NCBI GenBank assembly: GCA_033807775.1
Contig: CM066314.1
Location: 150,091,429-150,155,428 of the forward strand
Source of the DNA: Saussurea involucrata
Taxonomy: Eukaryota; Streptophyta; Magnoliopsida; Asterales; Asteraceae
DNA: 64,000 bases
Reading direction: 5' to 3'
Within the stretch, counting starts at the first letter, position 1. Every line of letters starts with the position of its first letter. Below the pieces are notes generated by a model. It was given only the letters and a program-made list of their open reading frames with translations. It was not told the origin of the DNA and ran no database searches. The translations under genes were made by a program, and so were the position numbers. This document shows positions 23,700 to 34,916 of the stretch, piece by piece.

Positions 23700-25065
23700 T
23701 GATAACGCCACTTTTTGGCGTTATTTTCGGTTCTCAAACCAATGAGATTGGCTTGTATTTAAGCAAAGAAGCGGGATTTTATGTTTTATCTAGTGAGATG
23801 TGCAGGTATTCTAAAAGGAGGCAAACATCGAGAAAAGAAGCTAAAAAGAGCCCAAAACGAGTCCCAAACAAAGCCAACGGAAGTCCGAGATCTAAGTCCA
23901 AAACCGCGGCACACTGTTCCCATGTCGCAGCACACACTGTCCCAAACCGCCGCCCAAGCCGCGGCACACACTGTTCCACGCCACCGCGCGGTTTGGCGCG
24001 CGGTTTGCAAACCGCGGCACAAACCGCGGCACGCACGGTTTTGGGGTTTTTAAGGCTGATTTTCAGATTTTAGGTTATTATCGCGATCCAGTTTTCGAGA
24101 CACGACGGCAGCAGCTTAGGGGGCGATTTTGGGAGACATTCCACGCCTTTTGGAGCCACGATAGAGGAGAGATCGAGGAGGAAGTCACGACGTGAAGCGG
24201 ATTAGAGCCGAGAGAAGGGAGTTCACTATTACGTTTATTTCGTTCATAATCATTATGTTTACATTCATCGTTTCCATACTTTCTCTTGCGTTTGTATCCA
24301 CCACCGACATGAACTAATCTTTTCATGTTGGGGGTTGGAATGAATTTGGTTTTTAGCGTATAAACATGTGACTCGAGACTTTTATCAGTTTTTCCCTGTT
24401 TAATGAAGCATGTGATTTTGTTCTTAATGCTTGTGTGAATCTGGCCAATTTACATTTGATTTGTTGTTAGCAATTAAGTTCGAGAGAATTGATTGTTACT
24501 TAGAACTAGGAATTGCATGCCTAAGGTGAGAAATTGGTGATAGAGATATACCAAGTAAGCCTTAGTCCTAATTGAACCATTTAGGTTGAAATCGAGAGAT
24601 AAAATCTATCCGTTCGAAATAAATCGTGCGCTTAATGTGTTTTGAAATCCATAGGTCGAGATCGAGAGATAAAACCTGTCCTTTTCAAAATAAAACCCGT
24701 TGTTGCTCGAGAGAGAACAACGGTGATTTTAGAGATTGGGTATTCATTAAGGGGATTAACTGGTAATCGTTAGAAGTCGAGTGTTCGTACGTGAAAACCT
24801 TAGGATTTCCAACCCTCAACTGTTTTCTCTATCTGAAGTTTCCTAAGTTATTTGCTGTTCCGGTTGTGATTTACTTTAGTTGCAATTAATTAGATAATAT
24901 AATCCATCATCCAATTTCAACAGTTCAGTTAATAGCAATTATAGTAATTGTGATACTTAGTTCCTAGTTCCCGTGGATTCGATACTCGTACTTACCGTAC
25001 GTTATTACTTGATTTCGACACCGTACACTTGCGGTTAGATTTAGGGGGTGATAACTCGCCTATCT
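23700..25065 (+). repeat. 5' LTR of the Gag-only element
   Basis: Begins TGATAACGCC, ends CCTATCT (CA decayed to CT). It contains a GC-rich tract at 23900-24040 with repeated 'aaccgcggcac' words, longer here than in the 3' LTR. Two closely similar blocks 'gagatcgagagataaaa' occur near 24590-24680. Confidence 0.9.
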
Positions 25066-25071
25066 AGTTTT

Positions 25072-25089
25072 TGGCGCCGTTGTCGGGGA
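25072..25089 (+). other. Primer binding site (tRNA-Asp type)
   Basis: TGGCGCCGTTGTCGGGGA, six bases after the LTR end. It differs by one base from the PBS of the element at 1114-12876. Confidence 0.92.
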
Positions 25090-25223
25090 GCTAGTTGCAA
25101 CTGATAGCACTACCAGCTATAAGCACTATTAGATTGAACATTTTTTATTGCTTTATATTCCTTCACTTTCAATTTTTGGATTGCTAACTTTGTTTGTTTT
25201 TCGTTTCAGGTACTAATTGGTTT

Positions 25224-27539
25224 ATGCCAAGGAAGACCCGAGGGGAGAAACTCAAACCGATCGATCCGGAGATTGAAAGAACCGCCCGCCGAATACGCCA
25301 AGAGACCAAAGCCCGAAGACATCTAAAGATGGGTGACGAAATGCCCGTCAATAGACCACCTGGTAACAACCCACCTCCGCCTCCTCCAGCGAGAGTTCCG
25401 ATGCGGTCATTTGCCAATCCAAACGTGGCAACCGCACGGGCCGGCATCCAACCGCCTGCTACTGCAGCAAACTACTTCGAGATTAAGCCGAGTACCATTG
25501 TCATGGTACAGCAGAACCAGTTCGGGGGAGCGCCTACTGAAGATCCCCATGCTCACCTTCGTGGATTTGAACGGATTTGCAATACGTTCAAGATCAATGG
25601 GATGGAGGAAAATGCCATCAAGTTAAGACTGTTCAGCTTCTCACTCAAGGGTAGAGCTGAAATCTGGATAGTGAGCTTACCAGCAGACCAGATCACTACA
25701 TGGGCCGACCTGAAGGCCGCATTCCTCCAGAAATTCTTCCCACCTGGAAGAACCGCTCAGCTAATGGCCGACATTACACACTTTGCTCAATGGGAGCAAG
25801 AGACCCTTTATGAAGCGTGGGAGAGGTACAAGGATATGTTGAAGAAGTGCCCGCATCATGGATTACACGGTTGGGTCATCATCCAGACCTTCTTTGGAGG
25901 CCTTCACCCGCAGTTTAAAAATGATATCACTGCTGCAGCGGGTGGAGCCTTAATGGAGAAGACATATGAGGAAGCATGCGAGCTGATCGAGAATTTGGCC
26001 GAACATAGCTTTTCCACCCCACGATCAGCTGTCAGAAGAGTTGCAAGTGTTCAAGAGACAGATGAGCTAAAAGAAATAAAAGCTAAACTAGCCATGATCA
26101 CGAACCACTTGAAGGGAGGCAATCCACAAGAGCTCGAGCAAGTCCAGCTCCTACAGAACCGGAATCACCAGCCGAGAAACGATCCTTTCTCGAACACTTA
26201 CAATGAGGGGTGGAAGAAGCACCCGAATTTCTCGTGGAGTCAACCCGGTCAACAACAAGGTAATTTTTCTAACTTTTCAAATTCTGCTAATACTAACAAT
26301 GCTTATCGTTCTCCAGGTTTCACCCAAAGGAACGAAGGACCATCCGGGGAGAAGAAACCGGGTTTGGAAGATATGATGATGAAGTTTATCGCAAATATGG
26401 ACAGCACGGTTGACGGTTTGGCAAGCACGGTGAGTACAGTTAAGGCAGCAACTGATCAGAATACCACATCGATCAAGATCCTCGAAAGGCAAGTGGGGCA
26501 GATTTCGGAAGCCTTACAAAATCGACCTTCCGGAACATTCCCGAGTATGGCTGAAAGGAAACCGAGAGAAGAATGTAATGCCATCTATTTGAGAAGCGAC
26601 AAGGAGCTGATCGAGGAGCCTACACGAGAACTGCCATCAAAGGAAACTGATCGTAAAGAGAAAGAGGTTGAGACCGCAGACATGAATGAGTGGGAGGCCG
26701 ACGAAGATATTGAGATGGAGGAAGAACCAAAGCAAACACTGGTCAAGACGGTAGTCCCGAAGCCGGTGGTCAAACCGTTTGTACCACCACTACCATATCC
26801 GAACCGGCTGAAGGCACGCAAGGATGAGGAACAGTTCAAGAAGTTCCTCGATGTCTTCAAGAAGCTACACATAAACATTCCATTCGCGGAGGCACTTGCT
26901 CAAATGCCGACCTACCTCAAGTTCATGAAGGAGATTTTATCCAAGAAGAGGGCGATGGATCACCAGTCCACCGTTGCACTTACTGAGGAGTGCAGCGCAA
27001 TTATTCAGAACAAGCTTCCCCCGAAGCTCAAAGATCCAGGGAGTTTTTCAATCCCTATTCAAATTGGGAAGTTTTCTTTTGATAAGGTATTATGTGATTT
27101 AGGAGCTAGTATTAATTTAATGCCTTTATCTGTTTTCAGGAAATTGGGATTGGGGGAAGTGCAGCCGACGTTCATGACGCTCAAGCTCGCGGATAGATCG
27201 ATCGTATACCCGTACGGAGTGATAGAAGATGTGCTCATCAAGGTTGGAAATTTTTATTTCCCGGTGGACTTCGTGGTGCTGGACGTTGATGAAGATATAG
27301 AGGTCCCGTTGATTTTGGGACGACCATTTCTGGCTACGAGCAAAGCTCTAATCGATATGGAAGAAGGGGAGATGACACTAAGAGTTGGCGGAGAGAAGGT
27401 AGTGTTCAAGATGTTCGAGAAGGTGGGAGGTCGAAGTGAAGAGGGGTCCGGAATTGGTAAAGGAAAACCGGATGAGGAAGAATCCGCGAAGAATCGCAAG
27501 TGTGGGCGAGCCGAGTCCGCGGATACCGAGCTGAGTTGA
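25224..27539 (+). CDS. Gag-protease ORF, intact, 771 codons
   Basis: The first ATG after the leader is at 25224; the longer open frame back to 25194 would need a non-ATG start and overlaps a splice-acceptor-like 'cgtttcag'. The gag domain spans about residues 90-240 (QNQFGGAPTEDPHAHL, FSLKGRAEIWIVSLP, AFLQKFFPPGR). The linker is Gln/Asn-rich. The protease lies at about residues 620-730 (CDLGASINLMPLSVF, ADRSIVYPYG, LILGRPFLATS). The zinc knuckle expected before the KKHPNFSW motif is absent: the equivalent region has no cysteines. The full-length frame and near-identical LTRs suggest recent activity, with pol supplied by another Athila. It makes capsid and processing protease. Confidence 0.92.
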   Translation: MPRKTRGEKLKPIDPEIERTARRIRQETKARRHLKMGDEMPVNRPPGNNPPPPPPARVPMRSFANPNVATARAGIQPPATAANYFEIKPSTIVMVQQNQFGGAPTEDPHAHLRGFERICNTFKINGMEENAIKLRLFSFSLKGRAEIWIVSLPADQITTWADLKAAFLQKFFPPGRTAQLMADITHFAQWEQETLYEAWERYKDMLKKCPHHGLHGWVIIQTFFGGLHPQFKNDITAAAGGALMEKTYEEACELIENLAEHSFSTPRSAVRRVASVQETDELKEIKAKLAMITNHLKGGNPQELEQVQLLQNRNHQPRNDPFSNTYNEGWKKHPNFSWSQPGQQQGNFSNFSNSANTNNAYRSPGFTQRNEGPSGEKKPGLEDMMMKFIANMDSTVDGLASTVSTVKAATDQNTTSIKILERQVGQISEALQNRPSGTFPSMAERKPREECNAIYLRSDKELIEEPTRELPSKETDRKEKEVETADMNEWEADEDIEMEEEPKQTLVKTVVPKPVVKPFVPPLPYPNRLKARKDEEQFKKFLDVFKKLHINIPFAEALAQMPTYLKFMKEILSKKRAMDHQSTVALTEECSAIIQNKLPPKLKDPGSFSIPIQIGKFSFDKVLCDLGASINLMPLSVFRKLGLGEVQPTFMTLKLADRSIVYPYGVIEDVLIKVGNFYFPVDFVVLDVDEDIEVPLILGRPFLATSKALIDMEEGEMTLRVGGEKVVFKMFEKVGGRSEEGSGIGKGKPDEEESAKNRKCGRAESADTELS

Positions 27540-29760
27540 GAACCACATAGTCGTGCCACGACTTTAACTACGGCGCTGGGTAGGAGGCAACCCACCGAGG
27601 TTAGTTTCTTTTAATTTCCTGTTTTTGAGTGTGTTCTTATTTACGAAAAACCATAAAAATGAAAAAAATCGAAAAAATCAAAAAATAGCTGAAACAGAGA
27701 CTTACGCGGCTTGTGCCGCAGCCTACAAGCCGCGTGCCAAGTCGCGGGGGTCTTTGGATGGTTTTCCAAATAGTGGGTTACGCGGCTTGTGACGCGGTTT
27801 CCAAACCGTGCGCCAAACCGCGCGGCTCCCCTGTTTTTGTTTTCGTGCTGTGTTTTTTTTTCTGCTTTGTGTGTTTCGTTGTTTTGCTCTCTGTCGCCTT
27901 TTGTTTTGTTTTCCTGGTGTCTACCCTCTCTCGCTCCATTTTCTCCGATATCTCTCGTTCGTGATTGCTCAATCTTTCAAGAGAACTCTCCGTCCGGGCA
28001 AACAGGTATGTTCTAAACTTTATATATAAAGAAGGGTGTATGATGTTCGTTCGTATTAGTTAAACGAGATGCAACAAACCTAAGTTTCACTTAGGTTTGG
28101 GGTGCCTCACTTTTAACGTCTACACACTCACTTGTATCCCTGTGCAAACCTCGGTTTCACCGAGGTTTGGGGTTGGCTTTGTTTGACAAACCTAGGCCAC
28201 GGCCTAGGTTTGGGGTGGCCATGTGTCGAAAATGCGAGAATAGCTCTTTGATGCTTGTGCTTAATGTCATGCCTCACCTGTCTGACACCTGTAATAACCG
28301 CACAACGATACTTGTTTAGTATCGCCTATGCCGACACTTGCACATTGGGGACAATGTGTGGGTAAGGTTTGGGGTTTCCCAATCGGGCCCACGTTATGCA
28401 CGTAGATTTCCTGCACTTCTGAGTACCTAGATCACTTTAGCTAAAAATTTTGTTTTGAATGATTGAGACCAACCATTGTAGGAAGAATCTTGTGATAGTG
28501 ACGTGACCATTAGGGAAAGACTGGGAAAGGACATGACTAGGGACATTAGTGGAGACCACCCATTAGTGAGTTTTGAGCCTAAAAGACGTTCTTTCATTTC
28601 GAGGGAGTCATACACGAAAATCATATACACTTTTTCGAGTTCCTTGTCGTGAATATAGAATGATCTCGCTATATTATTGCATTAAGTAGCAAAGACAACC
28701 ATCGGGATATTAGGTAAGAGTGTAGATACCATATCGTGTGGACCTTAAGAGATGATTCTAGGCATTGTGTGTTTGTTCAACCCTGTTTTTAGCTTTCGTA
28801 CCCTTTTCACCCATTTGTGTGTAACCATAGCCCCCTTGTAGCCATACACTCACCTTTTCATTTCAGACCCACCTTTAAACCCGAGCCAAAAGCCTTAGCC
28901 AACCCTATCTGAAAGTGTGTCAAACAGAGGCGGTAATGAACTGAAATTGAGAGAGCGGAAAAGAAAGAATACAGGCCAGTCAGAAGAATAAATTGGGTCA
29001 ATGTAACCCAAGAAATAGAAAAGAGGGCCAATGCTGCCCCAATTTAATAAAGAGGACCAATTAAGTCCCAAAAAAAAATTAGTTCAGATATTATTTACAG
29101 CAGAAGTAAGAGAGTCAAAGCGACTCCATTAGTGACAAAGAGGGCCAAATGATAGAGCATAAAGCTAGGAAGTTCAGAATTGCTAACGTTTGACACACCG
29201 AGGATCGTTGAACCATTTTTCCCTTTCATTTCTTAGCCATAACCTTAGCCCCGTTACAACCTGTGTAAAGACCTGGATGATATTCTGGAAAACGTGATTA
29301 CGGTATGCGACCACCTTTACTGATATTCCCTGTCTTGCTACTTGATTCCTTTCTGAGATCAATTTTTGGATATTTGTGCGTCTTTCAATGGAGTTGTCAT
29401 GTAATATTTGAGTTTTCTTATACATAAATCCTTATACATGAGCGACAACCTAGGTTCGAGTAAATCGAGAGTATCCCGTGAGGTAGGGTCGAGGCGAAAT
29501 GTTTTCCCTAGTATGTTTGGACCTAGTACAACCTTAATGGAATCGGAGCTGTCACGAGTTCAACTCACAATGGAAAGTCATAGACCAAACAAAATGAGAA
29601 TGAGGCGAGAGTGAGAGAGACATTCACGGGTATGGGAAATCACCGTTGCATCACATGAGACCGATTGGAAGTTGTGCAGTTATTATTTCCCTGATATATG
29701 CTTTTACTCTGTTTTATCGCTAATTTGCTTGGGGACAAGCAACGCTCGGTTTGGGGTTGT
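27540..29760 (+). other. Noncoding region in place of pol
   Basis: 2.2 kb with no RT, RNase H or integrase motif in any frame. It begins with 'ggcgctgggtaggaggcaac', a block commonly seen after Athila coding regions. GC-rich inverted words around 'acgcggcttgtg' follow (27705-27830), a pyrimidine-rich stretch, three hairpins (28076-28211), and a long unique part ending at the PPT. The short ORFs here have no domains. Confidence 0.75.
28076..28211 (+). other. Three covarying hairpins each followed by TTTGGGG
   Basis: Stems AAACCTAAGT/ACTTAGGTTT (28076-28098), AAACCTCGGT/ACCGAGGTTT (28146-28168) and AAACCTAGGCC/GGCCTAGGTTT (28188-28211). The first two have TTC loops, the third a 2-nt gap. Differences between the stems are compensated on both sides. 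Each is directly followed by a GGGG tract similar to the element's PPT. Confidence 0.85.
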
Positions 29761-31093
29761 TGATGACGCCACTTTTTGGCGTTATTTTCGGTTCTCAAAC
29801 CAATGAGATTGGCTTGTATTTAAGCAAAGAAGCGGGATTTTATGTTTTATCTAGTGAGATGTGCAGGTATTCTAAAAGGAGGCAAACATCGAGAAAAGAA
29901 GCTAAACAGAGCCCAAAACGAGTCCCAAACAAAGCCAACGGAAGCCCGAGATCTAAGTCCAAAACCGCGGCACACTGTTCCCAAACCACGGACCAAACCG
30001 CGGCACACACTGTTCCACGCCACCGCGCGGTTTGGCGCGCGGTTTGCAAACCGCGGCACGCACGGTTTTGGGGTTTTTAAGGCTGATTTTTCAGATTTTA
30101 GGTTATTATCGCGATCCAGTTTTTGAGACACGACGGCAGCAGCTTAGGGGGCGATTTTGGGAGACATTCCACGCCTTTTGGAGCCACGATAGAGGAGAGA
30201 TCGAGGAGGAAGTCACGACGTGAAGCGGATTAGAGCCGAGAGAAGGGAGTTCACTATTACGTTTATTTCGTTCATAATCATTATGTTTACATTCATCGTT
30301 TCCATACTTTCTCTTGCGTTTGTATCCACCACCGACATGAACTAATCTTTTCATGTTGGGGGTTGGAATGAATTTGGTTTTTAGCGTATAAACATGTGAC
30401 TCGAGACTTTTATCAGTTTTTCCCTGTTTAATGAAGCATGTGATTTTGTTCTTAATGCTTGTGTGAATCTGGCCAATTTACATTTGATTTGTTGTTAGCA
30501 ATTAAGTTCGAGAGAATTGATTGTTACTTAGAACTAGGAATTGCATGCCTAAGGTGAGAAATTGATGATAGAGATATACCAAGTAAGCCTTAATCCTAAT
30601 TGAACCATTTAGGTTGAGATCGAGAGATAAAATCTATCCGTTCGAAATAAATCGTGCGCTTAATGTGTTTTGAAATCCATAGGTCGAGATCGAGAGATAA
30701 AACTTGTCCTTTTCAAAATAAAACCCGTTGTTGCTCGAGAGAGAACAACGGTGATTTTAGAGATTGGGTATTCATTAAGGGGATTAACTGGTAATCGTTA
30801 GAAGTCGAGTGTTCGTACGTGAAAACCTTAGGATTTCCAACCCTCAACTGTTTTCTCTATCTGAAGTTTCCTAAGTTATTTGCTGTTCCGGTTGTGATTT
30901 ACTTTAGTTGCAATTAATTAGATAATATAAACCATCATCCAATTTCAACAGTTCAGTTAATAGCAATTATAGTAATTGTGATACTTAGTTCCTAGTTCCC
31001 GTGGATTCGATACTCGTACTTACCGTACATTATTACTTGATTTCGACACCGTACACTTGCGGTTAGATTTAGGGGGTGATAACCCGCCTATCA
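29761..31093 (+). repeat. 3' LTR of the Gag-only element
   Basis: 1333 bp, starts TGATGACGCC and ends CCTATCA, matching 23700-25065. It is followed by the target duplication GTATG. Confidence 0.92.
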
Positions 31094-31920
31094 GTATGGA
31101 AGAAAAAGGTTCTTTTGTCCTTTTTCCCATTCTTAGATATTGTCTCCATCAAACCTTTCTAGTATTGTAGGAAAAGACACATCAACTTTTGAGAGTCAAA
31201 CCTGACCTTCAAATGACAAAGTGACAAGTGTCCTTTACTACACATACTCTTGGCACTATATAAAGATGAAGACCTCTCCATGCAGAACATCTCTTGAAAG
31301 ACTTGAAGATTACTTTGTGTTCAAGATATTCTACTCCTTTCTCTCTTTGAATTTTATAGCTTTCAATCTTTGTGTTTTAGAAGTTATTTAGTTTTCAGTA
31401 TTACTTTGTGAAGATTGTTAGAATAGATTTTATCTGTTCTTTCTACAACAATCTAATTGTTCTATGTGTTCTATGTGTAATTCTTGATTTGAATATTTTC
31501 AATAAAAGAATTAATTAAAGTGAAAAAAAATTGTGTATTGTATTCAACCCCCCTTCTACAATACCTGTTCTTGTTCTTGTAAGCCATCTGGGACTAACAG
31601 TTGTCCTCAAAACCCCAAAAGAAATCTTTTTGGAGTTTTTCTAACTTTGCTATCACAACTTTTGGAGCTTTGAAAATAGACAGAAAAAGTGGGTAAACTA
31701 CCCAAAACAGTCTGAGAAATGACTCTTCTACCTCCGATTCTACCTCCGAAAGATGAAGCCTTTGACTTCCAATTTAAGAGCCTCTTTTGGAAAATTTCGA
31801 TGAAAGGATTCCAAGCATTGATTCTTGACATTTTTTTCTCCAAGCGGTACGCCCAAGTACTTGCACGGTAGTTTGTCAGCCTCGCAAAGTAATTCTTAAG
31901 CAGACCTTTGAACCCTTTCG

Positions 31921-33396
31921 GAATATACGATCCATGGATAAATTTACGATAATTATCATGTTCATCTGATAAAATTAATGACTCAATAAACGTTCACTAG
32001 ATTGACGTTCTGTAAACAACCTCTTAGCTTTATCATGATCATTATTGGTCTTTTAATGTCGATCATTATTTTTGTGTGTATTATAAATTTTAACATTGTT
32101 TCTTAATAAATGAGGTAAAATATGAAAGGTCATTTGTTCAAGCCAAATCATATTTTATTTGATTATGAATTCCAAAAATTCAAGATATTCTAAAACTTGT
32201 ATAAACCATTTCAAATGTCAATATGAACTGATTAAAAACATAATCTCAAACCTCACAAGTGGTTTGAGTAACCAGTCCACAACCGCTCTGCTTCATAATC
32301 CCAAAACCAGTTTGGCTAGACTGGTTATTAAGGGTGTTTTTTGTACACTAAACAAAATAGGATAGAACATGGATTTTTTATTTCATATTTGGCAGAACTT
32401 TTATGTGGATCCGATAGAAATAAAGTGGAACAGACATGTTCCAACCCTACCCTCTTGAAACAAGGTGAAACATACCTATATTTTACCAATATAACTTCAA
32501 AATAAAACCTAATTATCTTCTAAAGCATCAAATACTCCTACTTCTTTATATTTTATCTATCCTTTAAATTTTATTTATCGTATTTTATTTTATTTAAACT
32601 TTCACTTTACTCGAAATATTATTTTTATACAGTTTCAATAGTTTGGTTAATTTACATAACTTATTCAATATTAACAGGGTTCTAAAAGGCGCGTCATGGC
32701 GCGATATGGCATGAGACGCGTCTCCGCCGTTACGATATGGGTCATAACGTTTCTGTAAGGCGTGGCTCACGATATGGCGGCTTAAGGCGCGATATGGCGC
32801 CACGCCTTACGCCTTTTTGAACCTTGAATATTAATACTAATAATAGTAAAATAATATAGAAAAAGTAAATAAAAATTGAAAACTACATAAACTTTTTATT
32901 TTGGTGTCATTCTAATCATCTATACGAAAACTTTTTAACAATATATTTTGTTATAAAAATATTTATTTTATTATATTTAATAAATTACATAAATTAATCA
33001 AAATATAAAAAAGATATGAGTAATCATCAGGGTAAATTAGTCATGTTTATATATATTTTGTCATGTTCAGTTCTACCTTAACAAATGTTGAACAACAATT
33101 ATGTCTTGTTCTACATATACAAGTATTTATACTGATAAATAGATGCATACTTACCAAATAATAGGTATTGGGGTTTGGTAGTTCTTTGGTAAGTAGAAAA
33201 AGGCAAGCTTTCAAATATGATCCCTATGCATATGAGCTTCAGGTACATAACAAAGATTTGAAAATGCAATTGTTGTATAAAAGAACTAAAACAGTTGGAA
33301 GGAAAGCAATGCACCAAAACCAAACCAAACCAACACATTATATCCAACTCGGAGGTGGATCCGGGGTTAAAATATATGCAGACGTGACCTTTAAGG
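31921..33396. other. AT-rich intergenic region
   Basis: No supportable gene. It contains the small GC-rich element at 32677-32823 and otherwise simple AT-rich sequence. Confidence 0.6.
32677..32823. mobile_element. Small GC-rich inverted-repeat element
   Basis: 147 bp of 'ggcgcgatatggc' words in an AT-rich surround, with ends GGTTCTAAAAGGCG and CGCCTTTTTGAACC that are inverted repeats of each other. This looks like a known type of dispersed plant repeat rich in AAGGCG. No target duplication confirmed. Confidence 0.65.
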
Positions 33397-33480
33397 TAGC
33401 GTTTGGTACGCAAACATGATTGGACAGGATAGAACATGACAGAACTGGACTGAACAGGACTGGACAAGTGTCTGTCTCAT

Positions 33481-33682
33481 TTTTTTTTGGAAGGGTATCC
33501 GAGGACATTGCCCCGACTAATCCCGGCAAGGTGAGGCAATTGCCCCAGCTGCTAAAGCGTGCAACCCTGAGTTTATCCCCAGTAGCCACAAGTTGGAAGC
33601 GTCTGGATTCGAACTTGGGATAGATGGGTTACTATCCACATCCCCCACAAGCCTTAACTAATACGCCACAAGCCTTGTGGTT
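33481..33682 (-). mobile_element. Complete tRNA-derived SINE with 13-bp target duplication
   Basis: Target duplication GTGTCTGTCTCAT at 33468-33480 and 33683-33695. On the minus strand the element starts with an A-box-like TGGCGTATTAGTTAAGG, has a B-box-like AGTTCGAATCC (plus 33605-33615) and ends in a poly(A) (plus-strand T run at 33481-33488). These are RNA polymerase III internal promoter boxes. It is mobilised by LINE machinery. No coding. Confidence 0.92.
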
Positions 33683-33863
33683 GTGTCTGTCTCATGTTTG
33701 GTAGGACTAGGACGGGATATGACAGGATTAGACAAGTTACCCCTAAAAGTTGTTTGAAGATTTTATATATCATATAATAGTTATAAATGACACAAATAAA
33801 GTATATATTTAAATAAGAATACAAGGTATATATCTTTAAATAAGAATACAAGGTGCATCTCTG

Positions 33864-34390
33864 TGGTGTTGAAGTTGTGGTGGTGGAGGAGGTAGTTATG
33901 GTCGATGTGACGGAGATATAGGTGGTGGGCGTGGGGGACAAGTCGTGAAAATAGCAGCCGACTTAAACGGACGCGGCGATGGGTGGTGGTGATTGGTGGA
34001 GGTGGAGGTGGTCAACGATGGTTGTGGTGGCGGTGTACGGTGGTAGAGAAGGTTGTTGTAGTAGAGGAAAAGGTGGAAGTGGCCGCCAGTGGTTGGCGGT
34101 GGCTACCGGTGACCGTCAGTGGTGGCAGCGACGGCGATGGGTGGTGGTGATCGACGGAGGTTGAGGTTGTTGTAGTGGAGGTTGTTGTAGTGGAGGTTGT
34201 TGTAGTGGAGGAAGAGGTAGAAGTGGCCAACGGTGGTTGGCGGTGGCTACCGATGGGGCGATCAATGAAGGTGGAGGTGGTCAACGATGGTAGTGGTTGT
34301 GGCGATGGGCAGTGGTTATGGAGGTGGAGGTGGAGGTGGTTAAGGATGGTAGTGGTAGTGGTGATGGGCGGTGGTGGTGGAAGAAATACC
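33864..34390. repeat. GGT-rich minisatellite
   Basis: Degenerate (GGT/GGA)n with longer units such as 'ggaggttgttgtagt' repeated in tandem near 34160-34210 and 'tggaggtggtcaacgatgg' at 34003 and 34271. It is open in several frames on both strands only because of its composition; these frames are not genes. Confidence 0.8.
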
Positions 34391-34916
34391 ATATTGGGGT
34401 TATATATGTCAAACGAGTGTAGATTAGTAAGTTTTTAGTTTCTGTGTCACTCTTGTCCCATTTTTTTCACCTATTTTGATTGAACAGGAAAAAAGCCTTT
34501 TTTGTCCCATCCTGTCCCACCTTGTCCCAGTCGGGACAGTGAATTTTTGTCCTGTTTCATGTCACGCCAAATGTGAGACAGTGAATTTTGTCCCATCCTG
34601 TCTGATGTACCAAAAGCAGACTAACAGAACGGAAAAATAGAAGAAACCAAAGATGGCCATAAATATCTTGCACACATCAGATGTCATATCATTTCCAATG
34701 TCACACTTCAAGGGTAAATGACTATATTGCCCTTAACTGGGCACTTAATGGCTGGAAGTTAACCAACATTTATTGGAGGGATCAAAACCAATACCACAAG
34801 GTTTGATTAAATGATGCCATCTTAGATATATCCCAAGTAGGCAAATATTACGGAGATTTAAATTTGTTACCATCATCACATTGACACACACACACGTATA
34901 TATATATAGAGAGAGA

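Larger units (their letters stand above)
23700..31093 (+). mobile_element. Non-autonomous Athila-like element with Gag-protease only
   Basis: LTRs 23700-25065 (1366 bp) and 29761-31093 (1333 bp) are nearly identical apart from an indel in a GC-rich tract. The target duplication GTATG lies at 23695-23699 and 31094-31098. A tRNA-Asp PBS is at 25072-25089 and a PPT-like TTTGGGGTTG before 29761. The 7.4-kb element has a single long ORF (Gag plus protease) and about 2.2 kb of noncoding sequence where pol should be; no RT, RNase H or integrase can be seen. The layout resembles the published class of terminal-repeat elements with a GAG domain only (TR-GAG). Confidence 0.92.
23162..31599 (-). mobile_element. 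Solo copia-type LTR, interrupted
   Basis: It starts TGTTGGGTC at 23162 and ends GGGACTAACA at 31599. Target duplication GTTGT lies at 23157-23161 and 31600-31604, inside the LINE. Without the nested element it is about 1.04 kb (23162-23699 plus 31099-31599). The minus-strand opening TGTTAGTCCC and the 'aaccccccttctaca' tract are typical of Tork-like copia LTRs, so the strand call rests on that. No PBS or coding sequence adjoins it, so it is a solo LTR left by recombination. Confidence 0.78.
15286..31920 (-). mobile_element. 5'-truncated L1-type LINE, split into three pieces
   Basis: Pieces are 15286-16303, 23042-23161 and 31605 to about 31920, together about 1.45 kb. In leftward order they encode the end of the RT thumb region (LCEADKLPCKYLGVPLG, then NWKSKASSFGGR and VLGSLPTF), then WVKWGTT..LGIGS..KWVWKFRTDP, then the zinc-binding RT tail (PRKINIFFWRM, CPFCKCEIETVHHIFFSC). 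The T run at 15286-15294 is the A-tail of the minus-strand copy. The 5' two-thirds (ORF1, endonuclease, RT core) is absent. The splits are explained exactly by two insertions with 5-bp target duplications (CTTCC and GTTGT). Frame changes show it was already decaying. Confidence 0.88.
33397..34615. mobile_element. hAT-like non-autonomous element with nested SINE
   Basis: The left end is GTAGCGTTTGGTACGC and the right end ATGTACCAAAAGC, imperfect inverted repeats with the GTTTGG signature common to plant hAT-type MITEs. Just inside both ends are 'ggacaggat'/'tgtcccatcctgtc' words in opposite orientation. The middle holds the SINE at 33481-33682 and a GGT-rich minisatellite. The exact ends and target duplication were not resolved. 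Confidence 0.55.

Noticed and set aside
23779..24073. Overlapping open frames in both strands of the Gag-only LTR, repeated at 29840-30131
   Set aside because: They come from the GC-rich 'aaccgcggcac' repeats, are duplicated only because the LTR is, and show no domain.
25194..25223. Upstream extension of the Gag-protease frame
   Set aside because: It needs a non-ATG start; the ATG at 25224 is the first in frame. A splice-acceptor-like CAG just upstream was noted, but no convincing donor was found after the PBS.
33979..34438. Gly/Val- and Thr/Ser-rich frames on both strands
   Set aside because: Produced by the GGT-rich minisatellite.
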